In this document: piece after piece, positions 21,577-32,466 of the stretch
Position numbering within the stretch: the stretch's first letter is position 1
Layout: every line of letters begins with the position of its first letter
Origin: Vesta saturnalis
Lineage: Eukaryota; Arthropoda; Insecta; Coleoptera; Lampyridae
Direction: 5' to 3'
Assembly (NCBI GenBank): GCA_036346205.1
Contig: JARFJB010000005.1
Location: 526,903 to 590,902 of the forward strand
DNA length: 64,000 bases
Translations under genes and position numbers: made by a program
Notes under the pieces: model-generated
Database searches by the model: none
What the model was told of the DNA's origin: nothing
What the model saw: the letters and a program-made list of their open reading frames with translations, nothing else

Positions 21577-24065
21577 TCAAGCCCCAATCGATGTAGATTT
21601 TGTCTTTATGTATGTAGAACTGATGTAAATTCTAAATATAATGAGATTACAGTCAAATTACTTATATTAATGGAATGTGAGCCTGCAATATCGCAAGGAT
21701 TCACACATACCAAAGCAACTTGACTAAAATTAAATTATTATAAGTTGTTGTTATGAACGAATAAGTTCAAAGGTAAATATGTAATTAAAATTTATTTAGA
21801 ATTTACATCAGTTCTACATACATAAAGACAAAATTTAATCGATTGTAACTTATACCGATAGCATACAGGTCAAGTCGATCCTACTCATAAACTTTATTTA
21901 TGTATTTAATAAAATTTTTAATATTAAATTTGTTCCAAACGTTAACCGCATGCGCAAAACTCTCATTACTGATTCCCTCATAATTAAGATGACTGAAAAA
22001 TGCTTCTTTGGACGGGAGCGTGGTCTCTTATAATTTATCCCACGTATCAATGCACTCATAAGGAAACACACCTTCGCGAACTACTAGAGAAAATTACTCA
22101 TCATTGTTGCTATTAGAGCGGGTAATAATTTTTTTACTATCCTCCAAATAGTCTGACAATTTGTCAATACTGCTACTCATAAATCTGAAAGTCAATAAAC
22201 TTAAACTTAATTTTGGTGCCTTCTATTACCTTCGTGAAAGAGATGTATCTTTCTTTGTCTACGGGCAGCAGTAAAATTTAACCGGGAACACCAGCCAATT
22301 CTCTAATGATAAAATGGTAATCATAACTTGATAAATTATGAAATACAAGTGGTAGAGTGTGGGAGTCTGTAGTTTAGGTTACATGCCAGATGCGCTGCCC
22401 CTCAAAATGATCCTGTAAGATGATTATGGTCTCTAACTTTTATATCATAATCAGTAAATGGTTTTCGGTAAATGTGACAAATCGTGGCACTTTCAAATTG
22501 CTCAACCTGACTGGGACTTAAGGTATCCATAGGAATTATGTGATTGATTATTTCGGTGGTCCAATGTGCAATACTTTGAAGCTCGTTAACAAACTATTGA
22601 ATACAATCCTTTCCTCTCTAAAGCCTAAATCGGGATAAAGAATCATCAATCAAATAGTAAGCACTGCTGAATGGTATGTTTGGAGTGAAATGGAGTATTA
22701 CTTTCGATGTCTGTTGTGCACTTTTCTAAAATACTTTCTAAATCAGCATAAACGACAAATGGTACCTTTTCTTGAAATGCGAAATTTTTGAACTGTAAAT
22801 TCATTTCTGCTTCGGTAGGCAGCCTGGCAGAGCATTGATTAATTTGCTGACAGTGAGTGGTATGTTTTTGTAGAAGGCGATCTGTAGAAAAATGGTTCAA
22901 GCATCGGTAACAAATAAATTGCTTGCGGTTGCATTTCGATATCTGTTTTGAAAATAAAGCTGACATATTTATAATCCATGTGAAATGATATACAGTGTTA
23001 ATATTATCCGCGGCTTGATCATTAGCATAAAGAATTAAAAGATTTATGGGTTCTCTATCGCCTTGTTGATTACTCAATACAAAGGGCACAACTTCTTTTT
23101 TATCATTTGTGCAGTACAGATTGATTGCGAGGTTGTTTAGTTTCTCAATTTTTTTGCATCATCCAGCTGAATGGGGAAGTGAATTGAATCACGCTTCAAA
23201 ACATCTCTAAAATGAGGAGAACTAGAAGTCCGACATGAATGCTGTGAATCGGGATATAATGCCGAAACAATGGCCCACAAGAAGCAATACTCATCGTTGT
23301 TTTTAACATTCACCACTGCATGCTTTACTGCTATGAAGGGGGAACCTTAACATGGATTGAACGACCTACAAATGGGACATAGCTATTGATATTCACTTTT
23401 AAACATAAAACTTCGTCTAATGCCCACCCGGAATCCCTTTCAGAAAACTCATCTAATTTTATCCGTAACTTATCATACACGTTCTCATTGTACCACACAT
23501 GTCAATTGGTTGAAACACCAATAACGCAATTTTTTGTTGCAAAAGTCTTTAACTCAATTCTATGATTCTGGAGTTGCATGAAATTGCAGGCTAAGACCAC
23601 ATTCACCTTTAGCATGGATTGCCTTAACATTAATTTCACCTTACGTGCAAAGCTACCATATGTGTTTCGTAAAAATATCAAAGGGTCCTTAATGTTTGAT
23701 ATATTGATTGTAATTTTTGTAGCTAACCTACCATTAAAACATGATTCTAGGGGGTACCAACGTAATTTATGTATACCTTTTTTATTGACAATTCCACTAC
23801 CCACCTTCCCTGAAGCGTTCTTTAACCGCCTCAATTTGATAAGGTAGCACTTGAGCAATGCTAAATTGCTCTCAAGCTTAAGCAGACCTTCTTTGGTCTC
23901 ATAATAAATTTTATTTTTAATTATATCTTGAAAAAGATTAATATTGGTGTTAACTATACGGATGTGCCTCGAAAATTCCTTTTTTGTTTTCAATAAGGGA
24001 ACAACACGCCTTGTTAAATTAACTATCTCACTACTACTTGGCATACTCATAGTTACTTTCAACAA

Positions 24066-24476
24066 TATGAAGCACGCACGTAATAATGAACTTTTAACAA
24101 ATATCTAATTGCTCTTCACAACACTTTAGGTTTACAATAAACCTTCCAGTCGCGATTATAATGTAAAAAAATATGACACGCACACTGGTGATTATGTAAC
24201 AATACTTGCTCTTCACTTTAGGTAATTTATTGTTGCCACGATTGCAATGTATCGACTGACGTGGGACTGTTCTTTATCTACTTATATAGAGATAAGATCA
24301 GGTAATGTCGGGTAAGATCGGATAAGTTCGGACCATCTTCAACCTTGAAAATAGATTTATCGGAATTGACTTTGAAATTGGCGTATTAGGTTTACGGAAC
24401 TGTATAATTAAAAGATTTTAATTTGTGTTTTTGCATATAAGTTTAAGAGACGTAAGTTTGTAATAAGTTTTGAACA
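24066..24476. promoter_or_regulatory. Divergent promoter region of Maverick 1
   Basis: Non-coding space between the polymerase start (minus) and the small gene at 24477 (plus). It contains CTTATATAGAG (about 24281) followed by a run of GATAAG/GGTAA(T/G) repeats up to about 24330. A TATA-like element serving one or both genes is plausible but not proven. Confidence 0.35.
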
Positions 24477-24722
24477 ATGACTCAAAGTAAAAGGATCTTA
24501 GATCCTGATATGAAGGCTTTAAGGAAAGCTGAATGTATGGCTAGGAAACATTATAATGAAGCGATGAAAATACCTATTAGGAAAGATTATGTGTCGTCGA
24601 CCACATTAAACGAAAATCAGTTGAAGGAAATTGAATGCGAGAAACAAATAATAAATAAAATAGATATGATCCAGCAAAGGTATTACAAAATGTTAAGTGG
24701 CAGTATATCAAACTTCCCATAA
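24477..24722 (+). CDS. Small unknown Maverick protein, 81 residues
   Basis: An intact frame beginning MTQSKRILDPDMKALRKAE, rich in lysine and glutamate and probably helical throughout. It stands alone between the polymerase gene and the right terminal repeat, read towards the end of the element, and is followed by poly(A)-signal-like AATAAA (about 24791). No family recognised. It could be a DNA-binding or terminal accessory protein. Confidence 0.45.
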   Translation: MTQSKRILDPDMKALRKAECMARKHYNEAMKIPIRKDYVSSTTLNENQLKEIECEKQIINKIDMIQQRYYKMLSGSISNFP

Positions 24723-24954
24723 TATGTATATTGATTTTTATTTGTATTTGGATAAAATATGCATTTAGTACATAGATGAATATTGTGGTTAATAAATTGC
24801 AAGTTTTGCAAAAAAAAAATTTTATTTATTACTAGACCTTGAAAATTGATACCAATACATTTTAGCCATTGACCTAGATAGCAACCTATTTGATAGCCCT
24901 GCAGGTGATTTCTATAAATAAGGACTCTGATTCAGCCAAGAATTACCTGAAATA

Positions 24955-25953
24955 TGAATCGCCATTGTTCTTTTCTCAGAGGTGTGATCTTGAAATGGGG
25001 GAAACGGCTACCTGTGTTACGAAACGGCTACCTGTCTTTGGGAAACGTCTATCTGTACTTGGTAAACGGAACCATTTGAGGTCAGTGGACCTTGCTGGGG
25101 GGGCCTGACCTTACAAACTAAACTTCCAAGAATTGCTTGATGACCTTGAAACATGCTTAACATAGACAAAAATCTGTATGATACCCCTTGAGAACACCTC
25201 AGGGCTTGAGACAGAGGTCATTAAACTTCCTAGAATTGATGGGGCGCGTGACCTTGGAAAGAATCAAAATTTGATTTAGAATCGACCTTGATTTCTTGAT
25301 GCATCCTCCTACATACAATCAATTGTGTGACTTTGACAAACGAGAACGATGATCACGTAACCTTGAAATCCCAACAAAACCTTCAAGCGGGGTGTGTGTA
25401 CGTTAAGAACCATTTCCTACCACGTTACCTTGAAGCAGACAATCTGTACGTGAGCATCAATGACCTTGAAAATCAATCTAGTAACTTCTAGTGCATTTCT
25501 CAAATCTAGTTACTTCAATGGCCTAGAGTAATATACTTTGATGCAGGCAATGTGTATCATAACCTTGAACTTGAAAAACTATGTACTTGAACGCTTCGAC
25601 CTTGAATCGGGGAGCGCGTACGAGCAAATAAACTTTAAGATAGATAATGAGAGCGATCTTAACCATTTCCTGCCACGTGACCTTGATGAGGACAATCTGT
25701 ATAGGAGCATCAATGACCTTGACCTTGAAAACCAATCTAGTAACTTTTCTAGTGCCTTTTTCAGATATAGTTACTTCAATAACCTTGGCCTTGAGGAATA
25801 TACTTTGATGCAAGCAATGTGTATGATGACCTTGACCTTAAAAAACCATGTATTTGGACGTAGTGGAATGTGTACGTGACTTGACCTTGGGCAATACACT
25901 AGTAGAAGAAATATAGTAGAAAAGTGACCCAGGATCAGCCTTGCTATAATACT
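24955..25953 (-). repeat. Right terminal inverted repeat of Maverick 1
   Basis: Inverted counterpart of 10724-11515 with a similar order of blocks, including the internal duplication and the terminal 15 bp with one mismatch. On plus it shows TGACCTTGA at 25141, 25461, 25678, 25711, 25717 and 25828, with CGACCTTGA at about 25598. These are the same nuclear-receptor-like motif as the left arm, in opposite orientation. About 200 bp near 25120-25330 have no partner in the left arm. Confidence 0.9.
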
Positions 25954-26050
25954 GTCCTTCCGTTCGAACAGCATACTTAACAGACCGGTTTTAAACAGCT
26001 GTTACTTGATTATTAGACCTGCTTATCCGTTTTATTGTTGACCTACACGG

Positions 26051-27115
26051 ATGGATGTCAAAAGATTAGCGTTGACGAAACGTATAATTCAAGTTCATAA
26101 AGCTCTGCAGCGAAAATATTATTATCTTAAGGAGTATCAATTTACTAAAAGGTAAGACTTCAATAAAGCTTACAAACCACTCATTGAACCATTTGCAAAA
26201 ATCGAAAAGGATATCGTGCCACTGGTAAATATGAAGCCGGAGGAGGAGGAGGAGGTATTCGCGAAGAAACCGTCACAAAAACGTCATTCGTCTCCCATAA
26301 AACAGAAAAGTTCACATATTAAGCAGTATATTAACATGCCATCAATACCTTATCATTTGCGAGGAATTAACAAATGAAGATGATGTATATTCGCTCTACT
26401 TTCGTATTTTCATAGAAATCCTGTGCGTCAAGAGACACCATCGTTCCTCGTGATTAGTGTGATTGGAGATATTGTTCCCAAGTGGAAGAAGAACATGTAG
26501 CGACTACGACCGATTCTATTTTATTCGATACCTCTGCATCGATAGAATTTCTGGAACAATATGATCCATTACTACGAATATACGTAGAGTGATGCTAAGC
26601 GATGCATCGAATGCAATTGGTACCACTTATGGAGTTCTTTACGACATTTAAACCGATCAGTGGGCAATTGGCAAAACACCAGTAAAGATAGATGGAAAGA
26701 ATTTTGTTATTAAGGGAGTTCGATACAATGGTACGAGCGGTCTTTATGACCTAATCATCATGAATGAACCTGACAAACGTCTAATAACTAGCAAAGACGA
26801 AGCGAACTATACACAAATCTTGATTGCAACTAATTCAGCTCGTCGCCGTAACAAGTAACAACCCGGATGAACAATTGAAAGGTACTCGTGCCAAAAAATA
26901 TACAGGGTTAACCAAACCCTTACTGGAGAAGGCGGAGGTGAAAGAGAAAAAGGGGGGTGAAGTTATAGTATCCAAAGCAATTGTTCGACCGGTTGAATAC
27001 AAGTACTGGAGGAACGTGCATGAATTGATTCAAGATTTGAAAGTCCTATGGACGGAAATATGACCGGTAATACTGGACTCGTCAACGTCAATCGTGGAAG
27101 AACTATACGAAGATG
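26051..27115 (+). pseudogene. DUF8207-like protein of Maverick 2
   Basis: Begins MDVKRLALTKRIIQVHKALQ and parallels the gene at 16213. It has a Glu-rich stretch, a TTYGVLYD segment with a stop after it, GLYDLIIMNEPD, and EYKYWRNVHELIQDLKVLW in the frame 26824-27063. Several stops and at least two frameshifts break it. Function unknown. Confidence 0.6.
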
Positions 27116-27167
27116 GATATATTGAGAAATCCTGCAAACATTGTTTTAGTCAACTATAGTTTGCAAA

Positions 27168-27555
27168 AGCAATAGACAAGTTTTGACGTTCCCACGCCCA
27201 AGATCAATTCCATAAACTGCTAGAAAAACAATTCTTCATTGCCGACGATAAGTTCAATGTGGAAAATAAGCGTATAAGTGATATTCCCGATCCCATCCAA
27301 CGTCAAGGTGCACTAACCTTACAGCAGTATCAACTGACAAGGTTCCATTTAAATAGGAACTACTTAAGACAAGATCCTCAAGAAGACACCCATGCCACAA
27401 ATAAAGGCTACCTCGAGTTTTGTCTCCAGTTAGTGAAATCGCTTATAGATGGTGTTCGTAATTACGTTGAGGTAGTAGAGACAGATTTGAATGCAACTAA
27501 GGAAACTTTAACTGAATGGATAGAGCATGAACAAGTGGTAAACGAGTTGTATAAA
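27168..27555 (+). pseudogene. Unknown protein fused in frame to integrase, Maverick 2
   Basis: Equivalent of 17318-17758: QFHKLLEKQF, then NVENKRISDIPDPI and a helical region. A TGA near 27183 cuts the N-terminus. Downstream it has no stop before integrase, so both lie in one frame of 215 codons (27259-27903), whereas in Maverick 1 they overlap out of frame. The frame at 27259 opens on GTG, not ATG. Confidence 0.5.
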
Positions 27556-28375
27556 CCTGCACGCAATAATTTCCCTCGTAGACGCACTACTATTAGAGGA
27601 CTCTGCGATCTATGGCAATCCGATTTATCTGAATTTGTACCTTACGCCAAACAAAATAAAGTCTACAAATACATATTGGTAGTTATCGACTGTTTCTCTA
27701 AATACCTATGGACGAGAGGTTTAAAGACGAAGACGGGTGCAGACGTGACAAAAGCTATGCAGACCATTTTTAAAGAACGGACGCTTAAGAATCTGAAAAC
27801 AGATACTGGGAAAGAGTTCTACAATAATCATAAGATTAATCACTATTCCACCTACAGCACTAAAAAGGTTTGTATAGCAGAGAGAGTGATTAGGACCATC
27901 TAGAATACCCTCTACAAAAAATTTGGGGTGCGCGGAAAATAATTATGGGTTAGCCGACAATAATCGTAAAAATAGAACGATCGGAATGAAACCTAGCGAA
28001 GAAAATACTAACACAACGCTTAATGTATGTTCAAATCTCAAAATCTTTAATAAAAACGATCGATTCATGCTGAGCGACATAGTTCGCATGGGTAAATTTA
28101 AAAGCATATTTGATAAAGGTTAGATACCAAATTGGTCGAGTAAACCTTTCAAGATTGTTAAAGTACGCGTAACCAATCCGGTAACGTACTTGCTAGAAGG
28201 CATGAAAGCGACACCTATACCAGGTGGATTTTATGGGCAGGAACTTGGAAAGGCTACATATCCGGACGTCTACTTTGTGGAAAAGGTCATTGGACGTAAG
28301 AATAATAAAGTGTACGTAAAATCTTTGGAATTAAACGAACATTCGTGGATCGATGATGACAATGTGGGTTTATAA
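27544..28375 (+). pseudogene. Maverick 2 integrase, catalytic triad present but core shortened
   Basis: ELYKPARNNFPRR is followed by LWQSDLSEFVPYA and VVIDCFSKYLW with the first catalytic aspartate (27688-27690), then KTDTGKEFYN with the second (27802-27804) and AERVIRT with the glutamate (27880-27882). Only 25 residues separate the last two, about ten fewer than the D35E spacing usual for this family. A stop at 27901 and a deletion remove the middle. The C-terminal chromodomain-like part (27923-28375) is open except for TAG at 28121. Not functional. Confidence 0.85.
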
Positions 28376-28465
28376 GCATATTATTGTAACTACTTAATTA
28401 TAAACAAAAACTCAGTATACTGTTATATAGTTCTTTATTTCATCTCGCCATACAAAGATTTTTTA

Positions 28466-28995
28466 TCAATTCATTTTTGAGACTATGGATAACGTCTTTT
28501 GGCATTTGCTTAGTTCGCTGGATGGCCTAAAATGTGTTCTCAGGACTGTTGGTGCATCCAAGCAGTGCATTTGGATTTTCAACGCCTTTGCGTGTATTCT
28601 CCAGCAACCATTCGTGTGCTCGTTTATGACGAAGATTATCGGACGGCCTAAAAGTGTACCTAGTATCCTGTTCCTTGCATATATTCCAAATAATTTCCAG
28701 AACTTTAGAGGTGGCATATTCAATGGCCGTGCAAATAGCGTCGTCCATAACCCCCGACAAATTCTTATAATTGCCTAAGATACTGTGAACATTAAATAAC
28801 GGCTTACTTAAATCAAGTATACACAATTTGACGTGTGTCGGTAAGGCAAATGATTCAAGTTGATTAGCAGTTATCTATTCGCTATTTACAATCTTACACA
28901 TATTTAAAGCTTTCTTAATTAAATTATCAAGTTCACCTTTTTATTGAATAGTAATGCCGCAATTGGCTATTGGCGCAAAAATTAAACGTTATCGT
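28466..28995 (-). pseudogene. Small unknown Maverick protein downstream of polymerase, copy 2
   Basis: A helical protein of roughly 150 residues, read in at least two frames. It includes LPTHVKLCILDLSKPLFNVH, then HSILGNYKNLSGVMDDAI and a basic RHKRAHEWLLENTRKG segment, ending near 28466. It has the same position as the 18560-18960 frame, between integrase and polymerase and convergent with integrase. It is better preserved than that copy. Unknown function. Confidence 0.45.
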
Positions 28996-29010
28996 AAAAA
29001 TACTCGGGTC

Positions 29011-31317
29011 TTAAACGACTTGATTGTAACCCCAAGAACGAGTTGTCACAAAGTTTACCGCTATAAGTCGTTTGTCGGCGAAGGGACTGAGAACAATTTT
29101 ATTTTGTTTGATCATATACACTGAATGTTTTTTTGATTTGATTAGGTGCTGATGGATTTTTACAACTGCATCATTGAATAGAGATTCTTTGTAATCATCT
29201 AGAGTTATTTCTCTAAGGCTGACTGCAGTGGAGTCCTTAAATATCTCAATTGCTTTATGTTGTTTATCAACTCGGTAGGCGTACATTTTAGTACGAATTC
29301 TAACATAATTTTACCGTGATTTTCGTCCTTCGTCAAACCGGGTATCTTTTTGTTTACGGGGAGAATTCCATACACGTTATAGCTTTCATAATTAGAAGTA
29401 TCAAATCGATGATTATCCGTCTTAATAGATTCGTACACGTCGGCAACTGTGAAAGAGTAAATCAGACTATCGATGTCGGTATATAATAATTTAGCATCAT
29501 TTTTGAATTTTTGCAAAACGTAATTATAATGAAAACCGTCGAGGAAATTTTTTGAGATGCCCAAAACCGCAAAGCCAGCATATATGGGTTTATTGAGAAA
29601 GATTTCTAATCGATTCATTTCAATAATGACCAAATTTTCATCGAATATGGCACAACTATGAAAATTTGGTTTCGAAATACACGCACGCGCGCCGTACCGG
29701 TCCTCCCATTTCGTCACCAACCGCACATCTCTATATTTTTTTACATTTTCCATCAGTTTCCCAAAGACAGTTGACCATCAATTTGAAAAAGAAAATATTG
29801 AATGCGTTTTTGGCCTTTTGACGCATTTTGTATTTAAATTGATATACGCTCGAAGCCAAGGTGATTGTGTAAAACACAAGGCACAGTTGATTTTTAAAAG
29901 CTTTAATTCGTGTTTTATATGCAATGGTGTACGATTTAGTAACGTTTTGCACACAAAGTCAACAAAAGCTTCTTAACTTTTGATCCCGGCGGAGTAATTT
30001 GCCCGGGCGCTAATGATTGGCCACTGAGGAAATTATAAAAATTTCTCAGGTAGCCTAGGTCACAATATAAAATGTACCGAATGTCAGAATCGTCAGGATG
30101 ATTTAGCATGTTCAAGTCGTCAATGTTTTCAATAAACGGCAAGTCCCCGGTCGGTAACGATTCGCACATGGTGGCTCCGTAAAGCACGTAAAGTTTGGGA
30201 TCGAATCCTTCCGACATGTAGTTGTTGGCTTTCGTTTAACGAGTACTGCATTGAGTGATGCCTTCCCTAATACCTTTCACAATGAACATAAATTGATCGA
30301 GGTCGGTTAAAAGTTCCAATGTAACTTTCGTAATTGTTAACATGGTATGAAATGCCAGACCAGGAACCGTATAGTAGTGTAGTGGATCAAGCAGGTAGGT
30401 TTCTAGACAGGCCTCGCGAAAATTTTCAAAGATGTCAGTCAAAAGGTGTACGTCAGTTTTTGGATACAGGTCCGAATACTGACCCAACGTTTTAATGTCA
30501 AAAACATTTCAAAACTTTTAAAGCATGCGCATATGCCTCACTACTAACACCTTCGTTTTGCAAAGAACTAAAAAATTCTTCTTTAGGCGGTAGAGAGGCT
30601 TCATTTAACTTTTCTCATGGATCTGTGTACTCATATGGTAAAACAACTTTCCTACTTAGTAAATCGAATTCCGCTTCATTACGGTAGTGCCATTTAGTTA
30701 TGGATTTTTTGTCATTATCCAAATAGGAGATTAACTTCTCCAAACTGCTACTCATAAATCTAAACGAGTCGATAAATCTAAATTGAATCGTCAACATGTT
30801 TCGTAAAGGGGATATACTTTTATTTGTTCAACAGTAAGTGCAGAATTCGTAATATTTTTACAAGATGCTTTCGATATCTGCGTAAATAGTAAAAGGAACC
30901 TTTTCCCTGTAGGAATAGTGAGTAAACTCTAAATACTTCTGAATCTCGTCGAGCAATCCTACTGAACAATTATTTACTTAACGACAGTGTGTTGAGTGTT
31001 TCAGTAATATGCTATGCAAAGTGATAATATCCGTTGCTGTTCTTAATCGCGTTTTTGTCAGAGGAGAGCACTAATCAATTTATTGGTGGAAAAGAATCCT
31101 TATGATTATCAATTATCATGAGTGGTACTACATGCTTTCTTACTATGAAGTATAATTTTTTTTTATATCTGTTAATTTAATACGAAATTTAATCATATCT
31201 AGATTTAAATGGGGACAGCTTCCTGTTATATGGGGGTTTTGTTTTGCAGGATACAAGGCGGACACCACCGACCAAAGAAAATAAAATTTATCGTTACCTT
31301 TAGTATTAACGACGGCC
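29011..31317 (-). pseudogene. Type B DNA polymerase of Maverick 2, N-terminally truncated
   Basis: From the right: KFYFLWSVVSALYPAKQ (near 31270), a degraded exonuclease region, YLKTDVHLLTDIFENFRE-like sequence written YPKTDVHLLTDIFENFRE (30480-30430), an FIVKGIREGITQCS segment, a LYGATM remnant of motif A, motif B now disrupted by a frameshift (near 29760), motif C as YTDIDS (29469-29477 covers the DID) and the C-terminus ending at 29011. The usual DTDS of motif C has isoleucine for threonine. The N-terminal end is cut by the (TG)n tract. Several stops. Same function as the gene at 19207-24065. Confidence 0.85.
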
Positions 31318-31344
31318 CTTTTGTGCGTGTGCGTGTGCTTGTGC

Positions 31345-31415
<71 letters not shown>

Positions 31416-32030
31416 TAGATGTGTGTTAATATCCACCATAATTGCTGAACCATTTTAGATACGTACTTGAAATTTCGTATTTAAGCTTCAATTCATTTCT
31501 ATTTGGGGAAAAATCCAGCCACGGAGAGGGTGCATTTATCATATTTTTAATTTTCATCAGATATTTCTGAAACAACTGTATATTTCAGTGATATGAAAAT
31601 ATTTACATACAGACCTTAAATACGTCGATTAATTATGTTCTATGTAATTTTTTGATATGCCGCGTAATTTAGCAGCAAAAAATTTCTAATGCGATATTTT
31701 TTCGATATCTGAATGGCGATAAATTTTGTAGGAAAATGTGTAAACCGTATTTTTCAAGATAATTTAATATTGCATAACATTGTTTTCCTTAAGATTCTCA
31801 GTACAAAGCCACATAAGTCTAAAAATTGATTAAAGAGGATTGATAATTCTTAACCTATATTATCGATACTTTTATAGAGGCGGGCGGTTTTAAAATTTTA
31901 TTAAGTTGGCATCTGGACGTCTATTAACCACTATCTGACATGAAGCTTTAATCGTCTACTTGACGCAGATTACTGTTTTTGTTTTTACAATGTTGCCTAT
32001 TTTCGTTATGAACGTATTGCAAGAAGGTTG
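31318..32030 (+). mobile_element. Dispersed repeat family R, copy R2
   Basis: Begins with a (TG)n tract (about 31320-31412), then a module with TAGATACGTACTTG, GGGGAAAAATCCAGCCACGGAGAGG and TTTCTGAAACAACTGTATATTTCA. It ends with a 3' module CTGTTTTTGTTTTTACAATG followed by TTGCCTATTTTCGTTATGAACGTA. Shared blocks occur at 34573-34925, 40285-40450, 42255-42385 and 43510-45415. No coding capacity. Possibly a Helitron/HINE-type or mini-me-like element. Confidence 0.65.
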
Positions 32031-32466
32031 CACAATTGTTAAATTTATAAATTTCAAGAGCTGGAAAATAAGACTTGCTAAATTAGTATTTGTTAACCGT
32101 TATTATGCTTATTAATTATTTCAATTTGTGAATGCAAATTTGGTACAACCCTAATTTATTTTACCAGCGGCTTAGATCAAGTGTCAGAACCGGGGTGGGT
32201 TCAAAGGTTGTCTCTAGCTATCTCTGAAATTCACTAGTTAAGGTTGCTACATAGACTTGCTTCCTATTTTATACCGCCTGACAAACAAAGTTGGAATGGT
32301 TTTAAAAAGTTTTATACTTCCTATTTGTTCACAATGCAAGTAAATCATTATTTCAACATGCAAAATAGTAATAAAAGAATATGTATGAAAGGTAACTGGG
32401 CCTCTATCGGAACCAGAGGTTATTCGGCTTCAATTAAACTGTTCCGGTCAAAATACGTTTAAGTAA
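32031..32466. other. Intergenic DNA, nothing recognised
   Basis: AT-rich, no domain or repeat end seen. Confidence 0.45.

Larger units (their letters stand above)
20755..21931 (-). mobile_element. tRNA-bearing repeat array inserted in the polymerase gene
   Basis: TTTAATATTAAATTT occurs at 20755-20769 and again at 21917-21931, a perfect 15-bp direct repeat bounding an insertion of about 1147 bp. Inside are three direct units of about 323 bp (starting near 20770, 21095 and 21418), a short partial fourth, and then an inverted partial unit (about 21800-21916). Each unit contains a tRNA-like sequence on the minus strand. The internal unit junctions (AATATTAAATTATT) resemble the flanking repeat, so the array may have grown by recombination between such repeats. 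Other copies are at 41150-41417 and 57888-57985. A retroposed SINE-like family is my best guess. Confidence 0.75.
19207..24065 (-). pseudogene. Protein-primed type B DNA polymerase, decayed and split by an insertion
   Basis: Read from 24065 downwards. A basic N-terminal region (24065-23502) has KVNVVLACNFMQ. Next is a zinc-finger-like CYRCLNHF...HTTHC, then the exonuclease motif VVYADLES (23089-22646). Degraded sequence follows to 21932. The tRNA-bearing array occupies 20770-21916. Then YLKTDVLLLADIFENFR (near 20700), motif A DVNNLYG (about 20410-20430), motif B NSIFGK (near 19975), motif C YTDTDS (19662-19673) and a C-terminus ending GYNFQ. This is the DNA_pol_B_2 family that replicates Polintons from a terminal protein. 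Many stops and frameshifts plus the insertion inactivate it. Confidence 0.88.
10724..25953. mobile_element. Maverick/Polinton 1, full length, decayed
   Basis: A 15.2-kb element bounded by AGTAGTATAGCAAGG on the left and its inverted match AGTATTATAGCAAGG on the right, with the 5'-AG terminus typical of Polintons. It has long terminal inverted repeats and a 6-bp target duplication matching at 5 of 6 positions. On plus, left to right: two unknown proteins, a phospholipase-like/hydrophobic protein, an adenain-like protease, a penton-like capsid protein, a small protein, packaging ATPase, a DUF8207-like protein, another unknown and integrase. On minus, from the right: DNA polymerase B and a small unknown. 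I do not see a major capsid gene. Most genes carry stops or frameshifts, so this is a dead copy. A tRNA-bearing repeat array has inserted into the polymerase gene. Confidence 0.93.
25960..31317. mobile_element. Maverick/Polinton 2, right-hand part only
   Basis: Directly after the target duplication of Maverick 1 begins a second element in the same orientation, of a clearly different sequence lineage. It starts just before the DUF8207-like gene and runs through integrase (plus) and polymerase B (minus), then stops in the N-terminal part of the polymerase, where a (TG)n tract of a family R repeat begins. Its left half (repeat, capsid genes, ATPase) is absent on both sides of Maverick 1. Either Maverick 1 jumped into it and the left part was later lost, or this is an independent truncated copy. 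Confidence 0.85.

Noticed and set aside
23578..23847. 89-codon plus-strand frame
   Set aside because: Antisense shadow of the polymerase N-terminal region.
28485..28778. 97-codon plus-strand frame
   Set aside because: Overlaps the minus-strand Maverick protein that has a counterpart in the other element. No independent support.
31209..31453. His/Thr-rich and Val/Cys-rich proteins over the (TG)n tract
   Set aside because: Microsatellite translations. Only the part matching polymerase B on the minus strand (to about 31317) is real sequence homology.
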